A stretch of 13,381 nucleotides of DNA from Rhodospirillales bacterium (lineage in GTDB: Bacteria; Pseudomonadota; Alphaproteobacteria; Acetobacterales; Acetobacteraceae). Numbering within the stretch: the stretch's first letter is position 1; each line of letters starts with the position of its first letter. The stretch spans positions 1 through 13,381 of the forward strand of contig JANXSA010000115.1 in NCBI GenBank assembly GCA_025352915.1, given 5' to 3'. Below are positions 6,906 through 12,726 of this stretch, one piece after another. The notes below the pieces were generated by a model. The model was not told the origin of the DNA and made no database searches. It worked only from the letters and a program-made list of their open reading frames with translations. The position numbers were made by a program, and so were the translations under genes.

Positions 6906-7007
6906 TCACGCCCAGGGGCGGATAAGTCGAAGAAGGAGGGTCAGGCGTGCCACATCGCACGCCGACGCGCGCGCAGCCAGTTCGGCAGGGGTGGCAGTCA
7001 TCTGCAT
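6906..7007 (-). CDS. Leucine-rich leader peptide of leuA
   Basis: A 33-codon ORF upstream of leuA on the same strand. It ends RLTLLLRLIRPWA and has five Leu codons within seven positions (residues 22, 24, 25, 26, 28). Three are CTT, which is scarce in the neighbouring GC-rich genes, where Leu is mostly CTC or CTG. Stalling of the ribosome there when charged leucyl-tRNA is low would change the fold downstream and raise leuA expression; this is the known logic of amino-acid leader peptides, inferred here. Its stop is about 90 bases before the leuA ATG, with a hairpin between. No clear ribosome site precedes ATG 7007; an ATG two codons later (7001) or a GTG at residue 19 are alternatives. Confidence 0.72.
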   Translation of the reverse strand: MQMTATPAELAARASACDVARLTLLLRLIRPWA

Positions 7008-7015
7008 GGGGCCAG

Positions 7016-7044
7016 AGACTAGCGGCGCCCCCGCGATGGTGCAA
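7016..7044 (-). promoter_or_regulatory. Candidate promoter of the leuA leader transcript
   Basis: On the minus strand TTGCAC (7044-7039) and TAGTCT (7021-7016) are 17 bases apart. Transcription would start near 7009, almost at the leader-peptide ATG (7007), giving a leaderless leader peptide. This is how I recall the rhizobial trp attenuator being arranged. The -10 match is modest. Confidence 0.3.
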
Positions 7045-7049
7045 GCATC

Positions 7050-7061
7050 GGTTGCGCAACC
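7050..7061. promoter_or_regulatory. 12-bp perfect palindrome, possible operator
   Basis: GGTTGCGCAACC is its own reverse complement. It sits in the divergent gap between the leuA leader and the dehydrogenase gene, 20 bases before the dehydrogenase ATG and just upstream of the candidate leader promoter. It could bind a dimeric regulator; no regulator gene is next to it. Confidence 0.35.
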
Positions 7062-7081
7062 CTGTTTTCTGGAAAATTTCG

Positions 7082-8074
7082 ATGCCCAAAGTCGTGTTCT
7101 GCCGCGCCCTGCATCCCACGGCGATGGCGATGCTTGCCGCCCGGCCGGAGATCGAGGTGAAGATCCTGACCACCGAATTCCGCGGCCCGCCGATGCAGAA
7201 GGAGCTTTTCGACAATATCGCCGATGCCGACGCCATCATGGTCGGCCTCGAAAAAATCCAGGCCGACCTCTTGGCGGCAGCACCGAAACTGCGCGTCGTG
7301 AGCCGCTTCGGCGTCGGCTTCGACACGCTCGACATCCCCGAATGCACGCGACGAAGTGTCACTGTAGCTGTCGTGAACGGCGCCAATGATCAAAGCGTCG
7401 CCGAGCACGCCATGATGCTGATGCTCGCCGTCGCCCGCCGCACCACCGAATACGACGCCTCGGTGCGGGCGGGGACCTGGATGATCCAGACCGGCCGCCG
7501 CATGCACGAACTCTCCGAACGCACCATCCTGATCGTCGGCTACGGCCGCATCGGCACCCGCGTCGCCAAACTCTGCACCGCCTTCGGCATGAAGGTGATG
7601 GTGCACGACCCCGCCTTCCCGACCCCGCGCATCGCCGCCGACGGCCACATCCCCGCCCCGCATCTGATGGAAGCGGTGCCGCAGGCCGACATCATCAGCC
7701 TGCACTGCCCGCTCTCCGTCGAAACCCGCCACATGGTCGATGCCAGCTTCCTCAAGCAGATGAAACCCACCGCCTGGCTCATCAACACCGCGCGCGGCGG
7801 CCTGGTCGACGAACCTGCACTGGCCAAGGCACTCGCCGACGGCACCATCGAGGCCGCCGGGGTGGACGTGCTGGTCCAGGAACCGCCCAACCCCGACAAT
7901 CCGCTGTTCAAACTCCCGAACGTCGTGCTGGCCCCGCACAACGCCGCCGCCCCGCTCGAATGCTACGCCAAGATGTCCCGCCGCGCCGTGCTCAACATCC
8001 TCGATTATTTCGACGGCAAGCTGGACCCCGGCTACGTCGTGAACCCCGAAACGCTTGGCCGGAACGCCCCATGA
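7082..8074 (+). CDS. D-isomer-specific 2-hydroxyacid dehydrogenase (phosphoglycerate dehydrogenase-like)
   Basis: A 330-residue NAD-dependent enzyme, normal length for the family, which interconverts 2-hydroxyacids and 2-oxoacids. The nucleotide-binding motif GYGRIG is at residues 153-158, with Asp176 at the end of the second strand, indicating NAD rather than NADP. The catalytic set is present: Arg238 (NTARGG), Glu267 (VQEPP) and His286 (LAPHNAA). The short length excludes the ACT-domain form of SerA. The start at 7082 was chosen because in-frame residues upstream (to 6947) run across the leuA leader and do not resemble the family. The TGA overlaps the ATG of the next gene (ATGA), so the two are translationally coupled. 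Substrate unknown; candidates are D-glycerate, glyoxylate or a branched 2-oxoacid. Confidence 0.9.
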   Translation: MPKVVFCRALHPTAMAMLAARPEIEVKILTTEFRGPPMQKELFDNIADADAIMVGLEKIQADLLAAAPKLRVVSRFGVGFDTLDIPECTRRSVTVAVVNGANDQSVAEHAMMLMLAVARRTTEYDASVRAGTWMIQTGRRMHELSERTILIVGYGRIGTRVAKLCTAFGMKVMVHDPAFPTPRIAADGHIPAPHLMEAVPQADIISLHCPLSVETRHMVDASFLKQMKPTAWLINTARGGLVDEPALAKALADGTIEAAGVDVLVQEPPNPDNPLFKLPNVVLAPHNAAAPLECYAKMSRRAVLNILDYFDGKLDPGYVVNPETLGRNAP

Positions 8075-9213
8075 CCGACCTCATTCCCCTGGCCAGCCAG
8101 CGCGACCTGTTCGAAATCCCGCGCGAAGTCACCTACCTCAACGCCGCCGCCTATGTCCCGCTGCCGCGCGCCGTGCGCGAAGCCGGCCAACTCGGCGTGA
8201 CCACCAAGAGCTTCCCCTGGCACATGACCAACAGCCACGGCACCGAAATCTCCGAACGCGCCCGCAGCGCCGCCGCGCGCCTGCTCGGCACCGCGGCGGA
8301 CAACGTCGCCATCACCGGGGCGGTCAGCTACGGCATCGCCACCGCCGCCCGCAACCTCGTGATACCCAAGGGCAGCCGCGTGCTGATGATCGATGGCGAA
8401 TTCCCCTCGCTCGCCCTGGTCTGGCATGAACGTGCGCAGGCCGCCGGCGCGGTGGTGGAAGTCGTCCCCCGCCCCGCCGACGCCGACTGGACCAGCGCCC
8501 TGCTGGAAGCCATCGAACGCCCCGGTGCCCCGCCGGTCGGCCTCGCCGCCCTGACCCCGCTGCACTGGAGCGACGGGGCAATGATCGACCTCGGCCGGGT
8601 CACCGCCGCCCTGCACCGCCAGGGCGCCCGCATCGTCATTGACGCCACGCAGGCGGCCGGCGTGCTCGACCTCGACCTCGCCGCCCTGAAACCCGATTTC
8701 CTCGCCTTTCCGACCTATAAATGGGTGCTCGGCCCCTACAGCCTCGCCTTCCTCTACGTCGCCCCGGAACACCAATCCGGCCGGCCGCTGGAAGACCACG
8801 GCCCCGCCCGCACGCCGGGCTCCAACAGCTATATCCCCACCGCCCGCCGCTTCGATCGCGGCGAACGCAACGACCCCGTCGGCCTGCCGATGGCCGCCAT
8901 CGGCCTCGAACAGGTCCTCGCCTGGGAACAAGGCGCCGTCGCCGCCCGGCTGCGCGGCCTGACCGACGCGCTGGCCGAAGCAGTGGCCGACATCCCCGGC
9001 CTCACCATGCTGCCCCGCGCCCTGCGCGCCCCGCACATCCTCGGCCTGCGCCTGTCCGGTGGTATGCCCGCCGGATTGGTCGACTGCCTCGCCACCCGCG
9101 GCGTCCACGTCGCCGACCGCCTCGGCGTCATGCGCGTCAGCCCGCACGTCTATAATGACGAAACCGACGTCGCCACCTTCGCCACCGCCTTGCGCCACGC
9201 CGTCGCGCCGTAG
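8071..9213 (+). CDS. Aminotransferase class V-fold PLP-dependent enzyme
   Basis: A 380-residue fold-type-I PLP enzyme related to cysteine desulfurases and isopenicillin-N epimerases. The N-terminus has TYLNAAAYVPLP (21-32), the cofactor-binding region TGAVSYGIATAARN (82-95), then IDATQAAGVLDLDL (190-203) with Asp191 and Gln194, and the Schiff-base lysine K217 in FPTYKWVLGPYS. There is no obvious catalytic-Cys loop of the SufS/IscS type, so sulfur transfer is unlikely; aminotransferase, lyase or epimerase activity is possible. The ATG at 8071 overlaps the dehydrogenase stop by four bases. With its partner it may convert an amino acid or hydroxyacid through a 2-oxoacid intermediate. tRNA-Leu follows 14 bases after the stop and may be cotranscribed or have its own promoter. 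Confidence 0.87.
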   Translation: MTDLIPLASQRDLFEIPREVTYLNAAAYVPLPRAVREAGQLGVTTKSFPWHMTNSHGTEISERARSAAARLLGTAADNVAITGAVSYGIATAARNLVIPKGSRVLMIDGEFPSLALVWHERAQAAGAVVEVVPRPADADWTSALLEAIERPGAPPVGLAALTPLHWSDGAMIDLGRVTAALHRQGARIVIDATQAAGVLDLDLAALKPDFLAFPTYKWVLGPYSLAFLYVAPEHQSGRPLEDHGPARTPGSNSYIPTARRFDRGERNDPVGLPMAAIGLEQVLAWEQGAVAARLRGLTDALAEAVADIPGLTMLPRALRAPHILGLRLSGGMPAGLVDCLATRGVHVADRLGVMRVSPHVYNDETDVATFATALRHAVAP

Positions 9214-9227
9214 GACAATGCGGGCTG

Positions 9228-9313
9228 GTGGGCGTGGCGAAACGGTAGACGCAGCAGACTTAAAATCTGCTTCCCCCCGGGGAGTGCGGGTTCGAGCCCC
9301 GCCGCCCGCACCA
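9228..9313 (+). tRNA. tRNA-Leu (anticodon UAA)
   Basis: An 86-nt class II tRNA. Acceptor arms GTGGGCG (9228-9234) and CGCCCGC (9303-9309) pair with one G-U wobble; discriminator A9310 and an encoded CCA (9311-9313) follow. Anticodon stem GCAGA/TCTGC encloses loop CTTAAAA with anticodon TAA at 9261-9263. The long variable arm (CCCC/GGGG) and the T arm GCGGG-TTCGAGC-CCCGC are clear. It reads UUA/UUG codons, which are rare in this window. Confidence 0.95.
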
Positions 9314-9327
9314 AGGCAGCGATCAGC

Positions 9328-9374
9328 AAGGCCTTCTTTTTGTGAACAAAAAGAAGCAAAAAAACTTTGTCCAT
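9328..9374 (+). repeat. Hairpin repeat copy R2
   Basis: AAGG edge, arms CTTCTTTTTGT (9333-9343) and ACAAAAAGAAG (9346-9356), tail CAAAAAAACTTTGTCCAT (9357-9374). It differs from copy R1 by one base in the tail. It lies 19 bases after the tRNA and before the substrate-binding protein gene, so it could end the tRNA transcript. Confidence 0.85.
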
Positions 9375-9432
9375 TGGTGCCCGTCCTTGCTGTACGCTCC
9401 CCCCCGCAAGGGTATCCAGGGGAACACAGGAC

Positions 9433-11001
9433 ATGAACCGCAGGAGGCTTCTCGGCGCGGCATTGGGCGCCATCGCCCTGGCCCGCCCGGCCATCGCCCA
9501 AGGCGCCAGCCGGGTGCTCAAATTCGTCCCCCAGGCCAACCTCGCCAATCCTGATCCGGTCTGGACCACCGCCACCGTCGCCGCCAACCACGCCCATATG
9601 GTTTGGGACCAGCTCTGGACCTTCGACGAGGCACTGACCCCGCGCCTGCAAATGCTCGCCGGCGTTACCACCTCGGACGACAAGCTGACCTGGCGCCTGG
9701 CCCTGCGCGACGGCCTGATGTTCCATGACGGCGAGCCGGTGCGCGCCCAGGACTGCATCGCCTCGCTCGCCCGCTGGATGCGACGGGACGGCATGGGCCA
9801 GCGCATCGCCGCCCAGCTCAACGAGATGCGCGTCGTCAGCGACCGCAGCTTCGAGATCGTGCTGACCAGGCCGTTCCCGCTGCTGCCGATGGCGCTGTCC
9901 AACAACTGCCACGTGATGCCCGAACGCATCGCCAAGACCGACGCCTTCCAGCAGATCACCGAATACATCGGCAGCGGCCCGTTCCGCTTCCTGCGCGACG
10001 AGTGGGTGACCGGCGCACGCGCAGCCTATGCCCGGTTCGACAAATACGTGCCCCGCAGCGAGACCCCGTCCAACATGGCCGGCGCCAAGGTGGTGAACGT
10101 CGACCGCGTCGAGTGGATCATCATGCCCGATCCCGCGACGGCCGCCGCCGCCCTGCAAACCGGCGAGATCGACTGGGTGGAGCGCCCGCTCGCCGACCTG
10201 ATCCCGATGCTGCGCCGCAACCGCGAGGTGCTGGTGGACGACACCGACCTGCTCGGCGAACTCGGCATCGTCCGCTTCAACCACCTGCATCCGCCGTTCA
10301 ACAACGTCAAGCTGCGCCAGGCGCTGCTCGCGATCACCGATCAGAAGGACTACCTCGCCGCGGTGATGGGCGCGGACAGCCCATACACCACCCAGCCGGT
10401 CGGCATCTGGACCCCCGGCACGCCCCTGGCCAGTGATGCCGGCATGGAAAAGCTCACCGGCAAGCGGGACCTCGCCGCCGCGAAAAAGCTCGTCGCCGAG
10501 TCCGGCTACAACGGCCAGAAACTCGTGCTGATGGCGCCGACCGACTTCCCCACCCTCAACGCCCTGGCCCAGGTCACCCGCTCACTCTGTGACCAGCTCG
10601 GCCTGAACGTCGAATACGTTGCCACCGATTGGGGCTCGCTGATCCAGCGCCGCGCCAGCCGCGAGCCGGTGGAAAAGGGCGGCTGGTCGATCTTCTGCAC
10701 CTCCGGCGGCGGCTTCACCGCATCCAACCCGGCCGTCTACACGTCGCTCTGGGGCATGGGCGAAAAGGCCTGGTTCGGCTGGTACAACAGCCCGAGAATG
10801 GAAGCCCTGCGCGACGCCTGGTACGAGGCGCCCGACCTGCCGACCCAACAGGGCCTGGGCCGCGAGATGCAAATCCTGGCGCTGGACGAGGTGCCCTTCG
10901 TGCCAACCGGCATGTGGCGCTCGCCGATTGCCCGGCGTGCCAACGTCACCGGCATCCTGCGCGCCGCGCGGCCGCTGTTCTGGAATTTGCGCAAGGGGTG
11001 A
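9433..11001 (+). CDS. ABC transporter substrate-binding protein, family 5 (peptide/nickel/opine type)
   Basis: A 522-residue exported protein. The N-terminus MNRRRLLGAALGAIALARPAIA with a cleavage site before Gln23 is a signal peptide; the Arg cluster at 3-5 and soft hydrophobic core fit Tat export, though Sec is possible. The mature part has the family-5 signature order: ANHAHMVWDQLWTFDE, then LTWRLALRDGLMFHDGEPVRAQDCIASL, IVLTRPFPLL, YIGSGPFRF and the C-terminal lobe VRFNHLHPPFNNVKLRQALL. It would capture a peptide or other solute in the periplasm for an ABC importer. I chose ATG 9433 over the in-frame ATG at 9367 because the latter lies in the repeat tail and would bury the signal peptide; AGGAC sits just before 9433. 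No permease or ATPase gene is adjacent in the window, so it is an orphan binding protein. It is flanked by same-direction repeat copies. Confidence 0.92.
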   Translation: MNRRRLLGAALGAIALARPAIAQGASRVLKFVPQANLANPDPVWTTATVAANHAHMVWDQLWTFDEALTPRLQMLAGVTTSDDKLTWRLALRDGLMFHDGEPVRAQDCIASLARWMRRDGMGQRIAAQLNEMRVVSDRSFEIVLTRPFPLLPMALSNNCHVMPERIAKTDAFQQITEYIGSGPFRFLRDEWVTGARAAYARFDKYVPRSETPSNMAGAKVVNVDRVEWIIMPDPATAAAALQTGEIDWVERPLADLIPMLRRNREVLVDDTDLLGELGIVRFNHLHPPFNNVKLRQALLAITDQKDYLAAVMGADSPYTTQPVGIWTPGTPLASDAGMEKLTGKRDLAAAKKLVAESGYNGQKLVLMAPTDFPTLNALAQVTRSLCDQLGLNVEYVATDWGSLIQRRASREPVEKGGWSIFCTSGGGFTASNPAVYTSLWGMGEKAWFGWYNSPRMEALRDAWYEAPDLPTQQGLGREMQILALDEVPFVPTGMWRSPIARRANVTGILRAARPLFWNLRKG

Positions 11002-11017
11002 AGGAGGAAAAGCAAGA

Positions 11018-11062
11018 AAGGCGTTCTTTTTTGAAAAAAAGAACCAAAAAACTTTTGTCCAT
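11018..11062 (+). repeat. Hairpin repeat copy R3 (GTTC/GAAC subtype)
   Basis: Arms GTTCTTTTTT (11023-11032) and AAAAAAGAAC (11035-11044), tail CAAAAAACTTTTGTCCAT (11045-11062). Compared with copies R1 and R2 the outer base pair is G-C instead of C-G, with both sides changed together. It starts about 20 bases after the substrate-binding protein stop. Confidence 0.85.
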
Positions 11063-11095
11063 TGGCGTGGTGTCGATGGCGAACGCCCGGTCTAA

Positions 11096-11149
11096 ATGGA
11101 TAAAGTTTTTTTGCTTCTTTTTGTCCACAAAAAGAAGATTCTTCCCCTT
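11096..11149 (-). repeat. Hairpin repeat copy R4, reverse orientation
   Basis: Read on the plus strand: tail ATGGATAAAGTTTTTTTG (11096-11113), arms CTTCTTTTTGT (11114-11124) and ACAAAAAGAAG (11127-11137), then ATTCTTCCCCTT. Its tail faces the tail of copy R3 across 33 bases. Its ATG opens a frame that runs into the cardiolipin synthase gene, giving a false N-terminal extension. Confidence 0.85.
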
Positions 11150-11164
11150 AGCCTGTCTTCCGGA

Positions 11165-12595
11165 ATGATAGCGGACGCAAGCCCGTTCTGGACTGCGCTC
11201 GCCATCGTTCAGGTCCTGGGCTCGGCGGCCGTCACCGCGCACGTCTTGCTGCGTCAGCGCAATCCGGTCTCGGCGGCAGCCTGGATCGGCCTGGCCTGGC
11301 TCGCCCCGGCATTCGGCGCCGCGTTGTATGTCCTGCTCGGCGTCAACCGCATTGAGCGCCGCGGCCAGCGCCTGCGCCGCCGTCCCGTGACCGCGCCCGA
11401 TCAGCCGGCCTGTTGCGCCATCGCGCCGGCGCACCTGATCCCGCTGGATCGCGCCGCCAGCGAAATCACCGGCCGCCCCTTGCTGGCCGGCAACACCGCC
11501 GCGCCCTTGCAGCACGGCGAGGCCGCCTACCCCGCGATGCTCGATGCCATCGCCGCCGCCAGGCACAGCATTGTGCTCAGCAGCTACATCTTTCGCCATG
11601 ACGGCATCGGCCGCCGCTTCATCGCAGCACTATCCGCCGCCCAGGCGCGCGGGGTTGCGGTGCGGGTGCTGCTGGACGGTGTCGGCGGCGGCTATTTCAA
11701 CGCCGGCGCCTATCGCCACCTGCGCCGCACGGCAGTGCCGGTCGCCCGCTTCCTGCATTCGCATTTGCCCTGGCGCATGCCGCTGCTCAACCTGCGCTCG
11801 CACAAGAAGCTGCTGATCGTCGATGGCCGCATCGGCTTCACCGGCGGCGTGAATATCGGCGACGAGAACCTCGATATCACCAGCCGCGGACGCCTGGCGC
11901 GCCGCCGCCGTGGCATCCGCGACACGCATTTTCGCCTGTGCGGCCCGATCGTTGGCCAGATGATGGCCACCTTCGCCGAGGACTGGGCCTTCACCACCCG
12001 CGAAACCCTGCGCGGCCCGCTCTGGTTTCCGCCGATCTCCCCCGCCGGCCGCCACACCGGCGACACCTTTGCCCGCGTCGCCACCTCCGGGCCGGATCAC
12101 GACATCGAGCGCATCAAGCTGCTGATGATGGCCGCCATCACCGCCGCCCGGCACCGCATCCGCATCGTCACCCCGTATTTCCTGCCCGACGACGCCCTGG
12201 CCACCACACTGGCGCTGGCCGCGCTGCGCGGCACCCGCGTCGAGATCATCGTCGCCGACCGCAGCGACTATCGCCTGCTCGACTGGGCGATGCGCGACGG
12301 CCTGCTGGCCCTGGCCCGCGCCGGCTGCGACGTGCTGTGGAGTGCCGCGCCCTTCAACCACTCCAAGCTGATGACCGTCGACGGCGCCTGGTGCCTGATC
12401 GGCAGCGCCAACTGGGACATGCGCAGCCTGCGGCTGAACTTCGAGCTGAACGTCGAGCTGCGCGACCCCGCCACAACCGCGGCGATCGACGCCCTGATCG
12501 ACGCCACCCCGGCCCGCCGCGCCAACCCGCGCGAGCGCACCATCCCGATCCGTCTGCGCGACGCCGCAGCGCGGCTTCTGCTGCCGTATCTTTGA
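11165..12595 (+). CDS. cls: Cardiolipin synthase / phospholipase D-like protein
   Basis: A 476-residue membrane-attached enzyme of the bacterial Cls type, which joins two phosphatidylglycerol molecules into cardiolipin. Two hydrophobic segments at about 8-28 and 38-60 (FWTALAIVQVLGSAAV; AAWIGLAWLAPAFGAALYVLLG) anchor it. Two HKD motifs follow: His213-Lys215-Asp220 (RSHKKLLIVDG) and His399-Lys401-Asp406 (FNHSKLMTVDG), each followed by the expected Gly/Ser-x-Asn stretch (GGVNIGDENLD; GSANWDMRSL). I place the start at ATG 11165. An in-frame ATG at 11096 would add 23 residues beginning MDKVFLLLFVHKKK, but those are encoded by a hairpin repeat whose other copies have the same frame in unrelated places. 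The ribosome site before 11165 is weak. Inverted repeat copies lie on both sides. A related phospholipase D role is possible, but the N-terminal anchors favour cardiolipin synthase. Confidence 0.9.
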   Translation: MIADASPFWTALAIVQVLGSAAVTAHVLLRQRNPVSAAAWIGLAWLAPAFGAALYVLLGVNRIERRGQRLRRRPVTAPDQPACCAIAPAHLIPLDRAASEITGRPLLAGNTAAPLQHGEAAYPAMLDAIAAARHSIVLSSYIFRHDGIGRRFIAALSAAQARGVAVRVLLDGVGGGYFNAGAYRHLRRTAVPVARFLHSHLPWRMPLLNLRSHKKLLIVDGRIGFTGGVNIGDENLDITSRGRLARRRRGIRDTHFRLCGPIVGQMMATFAEDWAFTTRETLRGPLWFPPISPAGRHTGDTFARVATSGPDHDIERIKLLMMAAITAARHRIRIVTPYFLPDDALATTLALAALRGTRVEIIVADRSDYRLLDWAMRDGLLALARAGCDVLWSAAPFNHSKLMTVDGAWCLIGSANWDMRSLRLNFELNVELRDPATTAAIDALIDATPARRANPRERTIPIRLRDAAARLLLPYL

Positions 12596-12600
12596 ATCAA

Positions 12601-12649
12601 GGGAAGGTGTTCTTTTTTGAAAAAAAAGAACCAAAAAACTTTTATCCAT
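12601..12649 (+). repeat. Hairpin repeat copy R5 (GTTC/GAAC subtype)
   Basis: GGGAAGG edge five bases after the cardiolipin synthase stop, arms GTTCTTTTTT (12609-12618) and AAAAAAGAAC (12622-12631), tail CAAAAAACTTTTATCCAT (12632-12649). It has the G-C outer pair like copy R3. Confidence 0.85.
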
Positions 12650-12655
12650 AAGCAA

Positions 12656-12706
12656 ATGGTTGAAAGTCTTTTTGCTGCTTTTTCTACAGAAAAAGAAGAC
12701 CCTTCC
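12656..12706 (-). repeat. Hairpin repeat copy R6, reverse, degenerate
   Basis: Read on the plus strand: tail ATGGTTGAAAGTCTTTTTG (12656-12674), arms CTGCTTTTTCT (12675-12685) and AGAAAAAGAAG (12688-12698) with one mismatch, then ACCCTTCC. It is the most diverged copy. Its tail is six bases from the tail of copy R5. The ATG opens a 17-codon ORF that stops at 12709, 17 bases before the hydrolase start. Confidence 0.7.
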
Positions 12707-12726
12707 TAACGTGAAAGGACCCGCCC

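Noticed and set aside
9151..9156. TATAAT as a -10 box for tRNA-Leu
   Set aside because: It is 70 bases before the tRNA, lies in aminotransferase codons and has no matching -35 hexamer at a suitable distance.
9150..9374. Minus-strand ORF through tRNA-Leu and the repeat, starting MDKVFLLLF and containing AGLEPALPGG
   Set aside because: It is the antisense reading of the tRNA joined to a repeat-borne ATG, a known type of false gene call.
12656..12709. A 17-codon ORF in repeat copy R6 as a leader peptide for the hydrolase
   Set aside because: It starts at the repeat-borne ATG, has no run of one amino acid and no following attenuator stem; it is more simply a repeat artefact.
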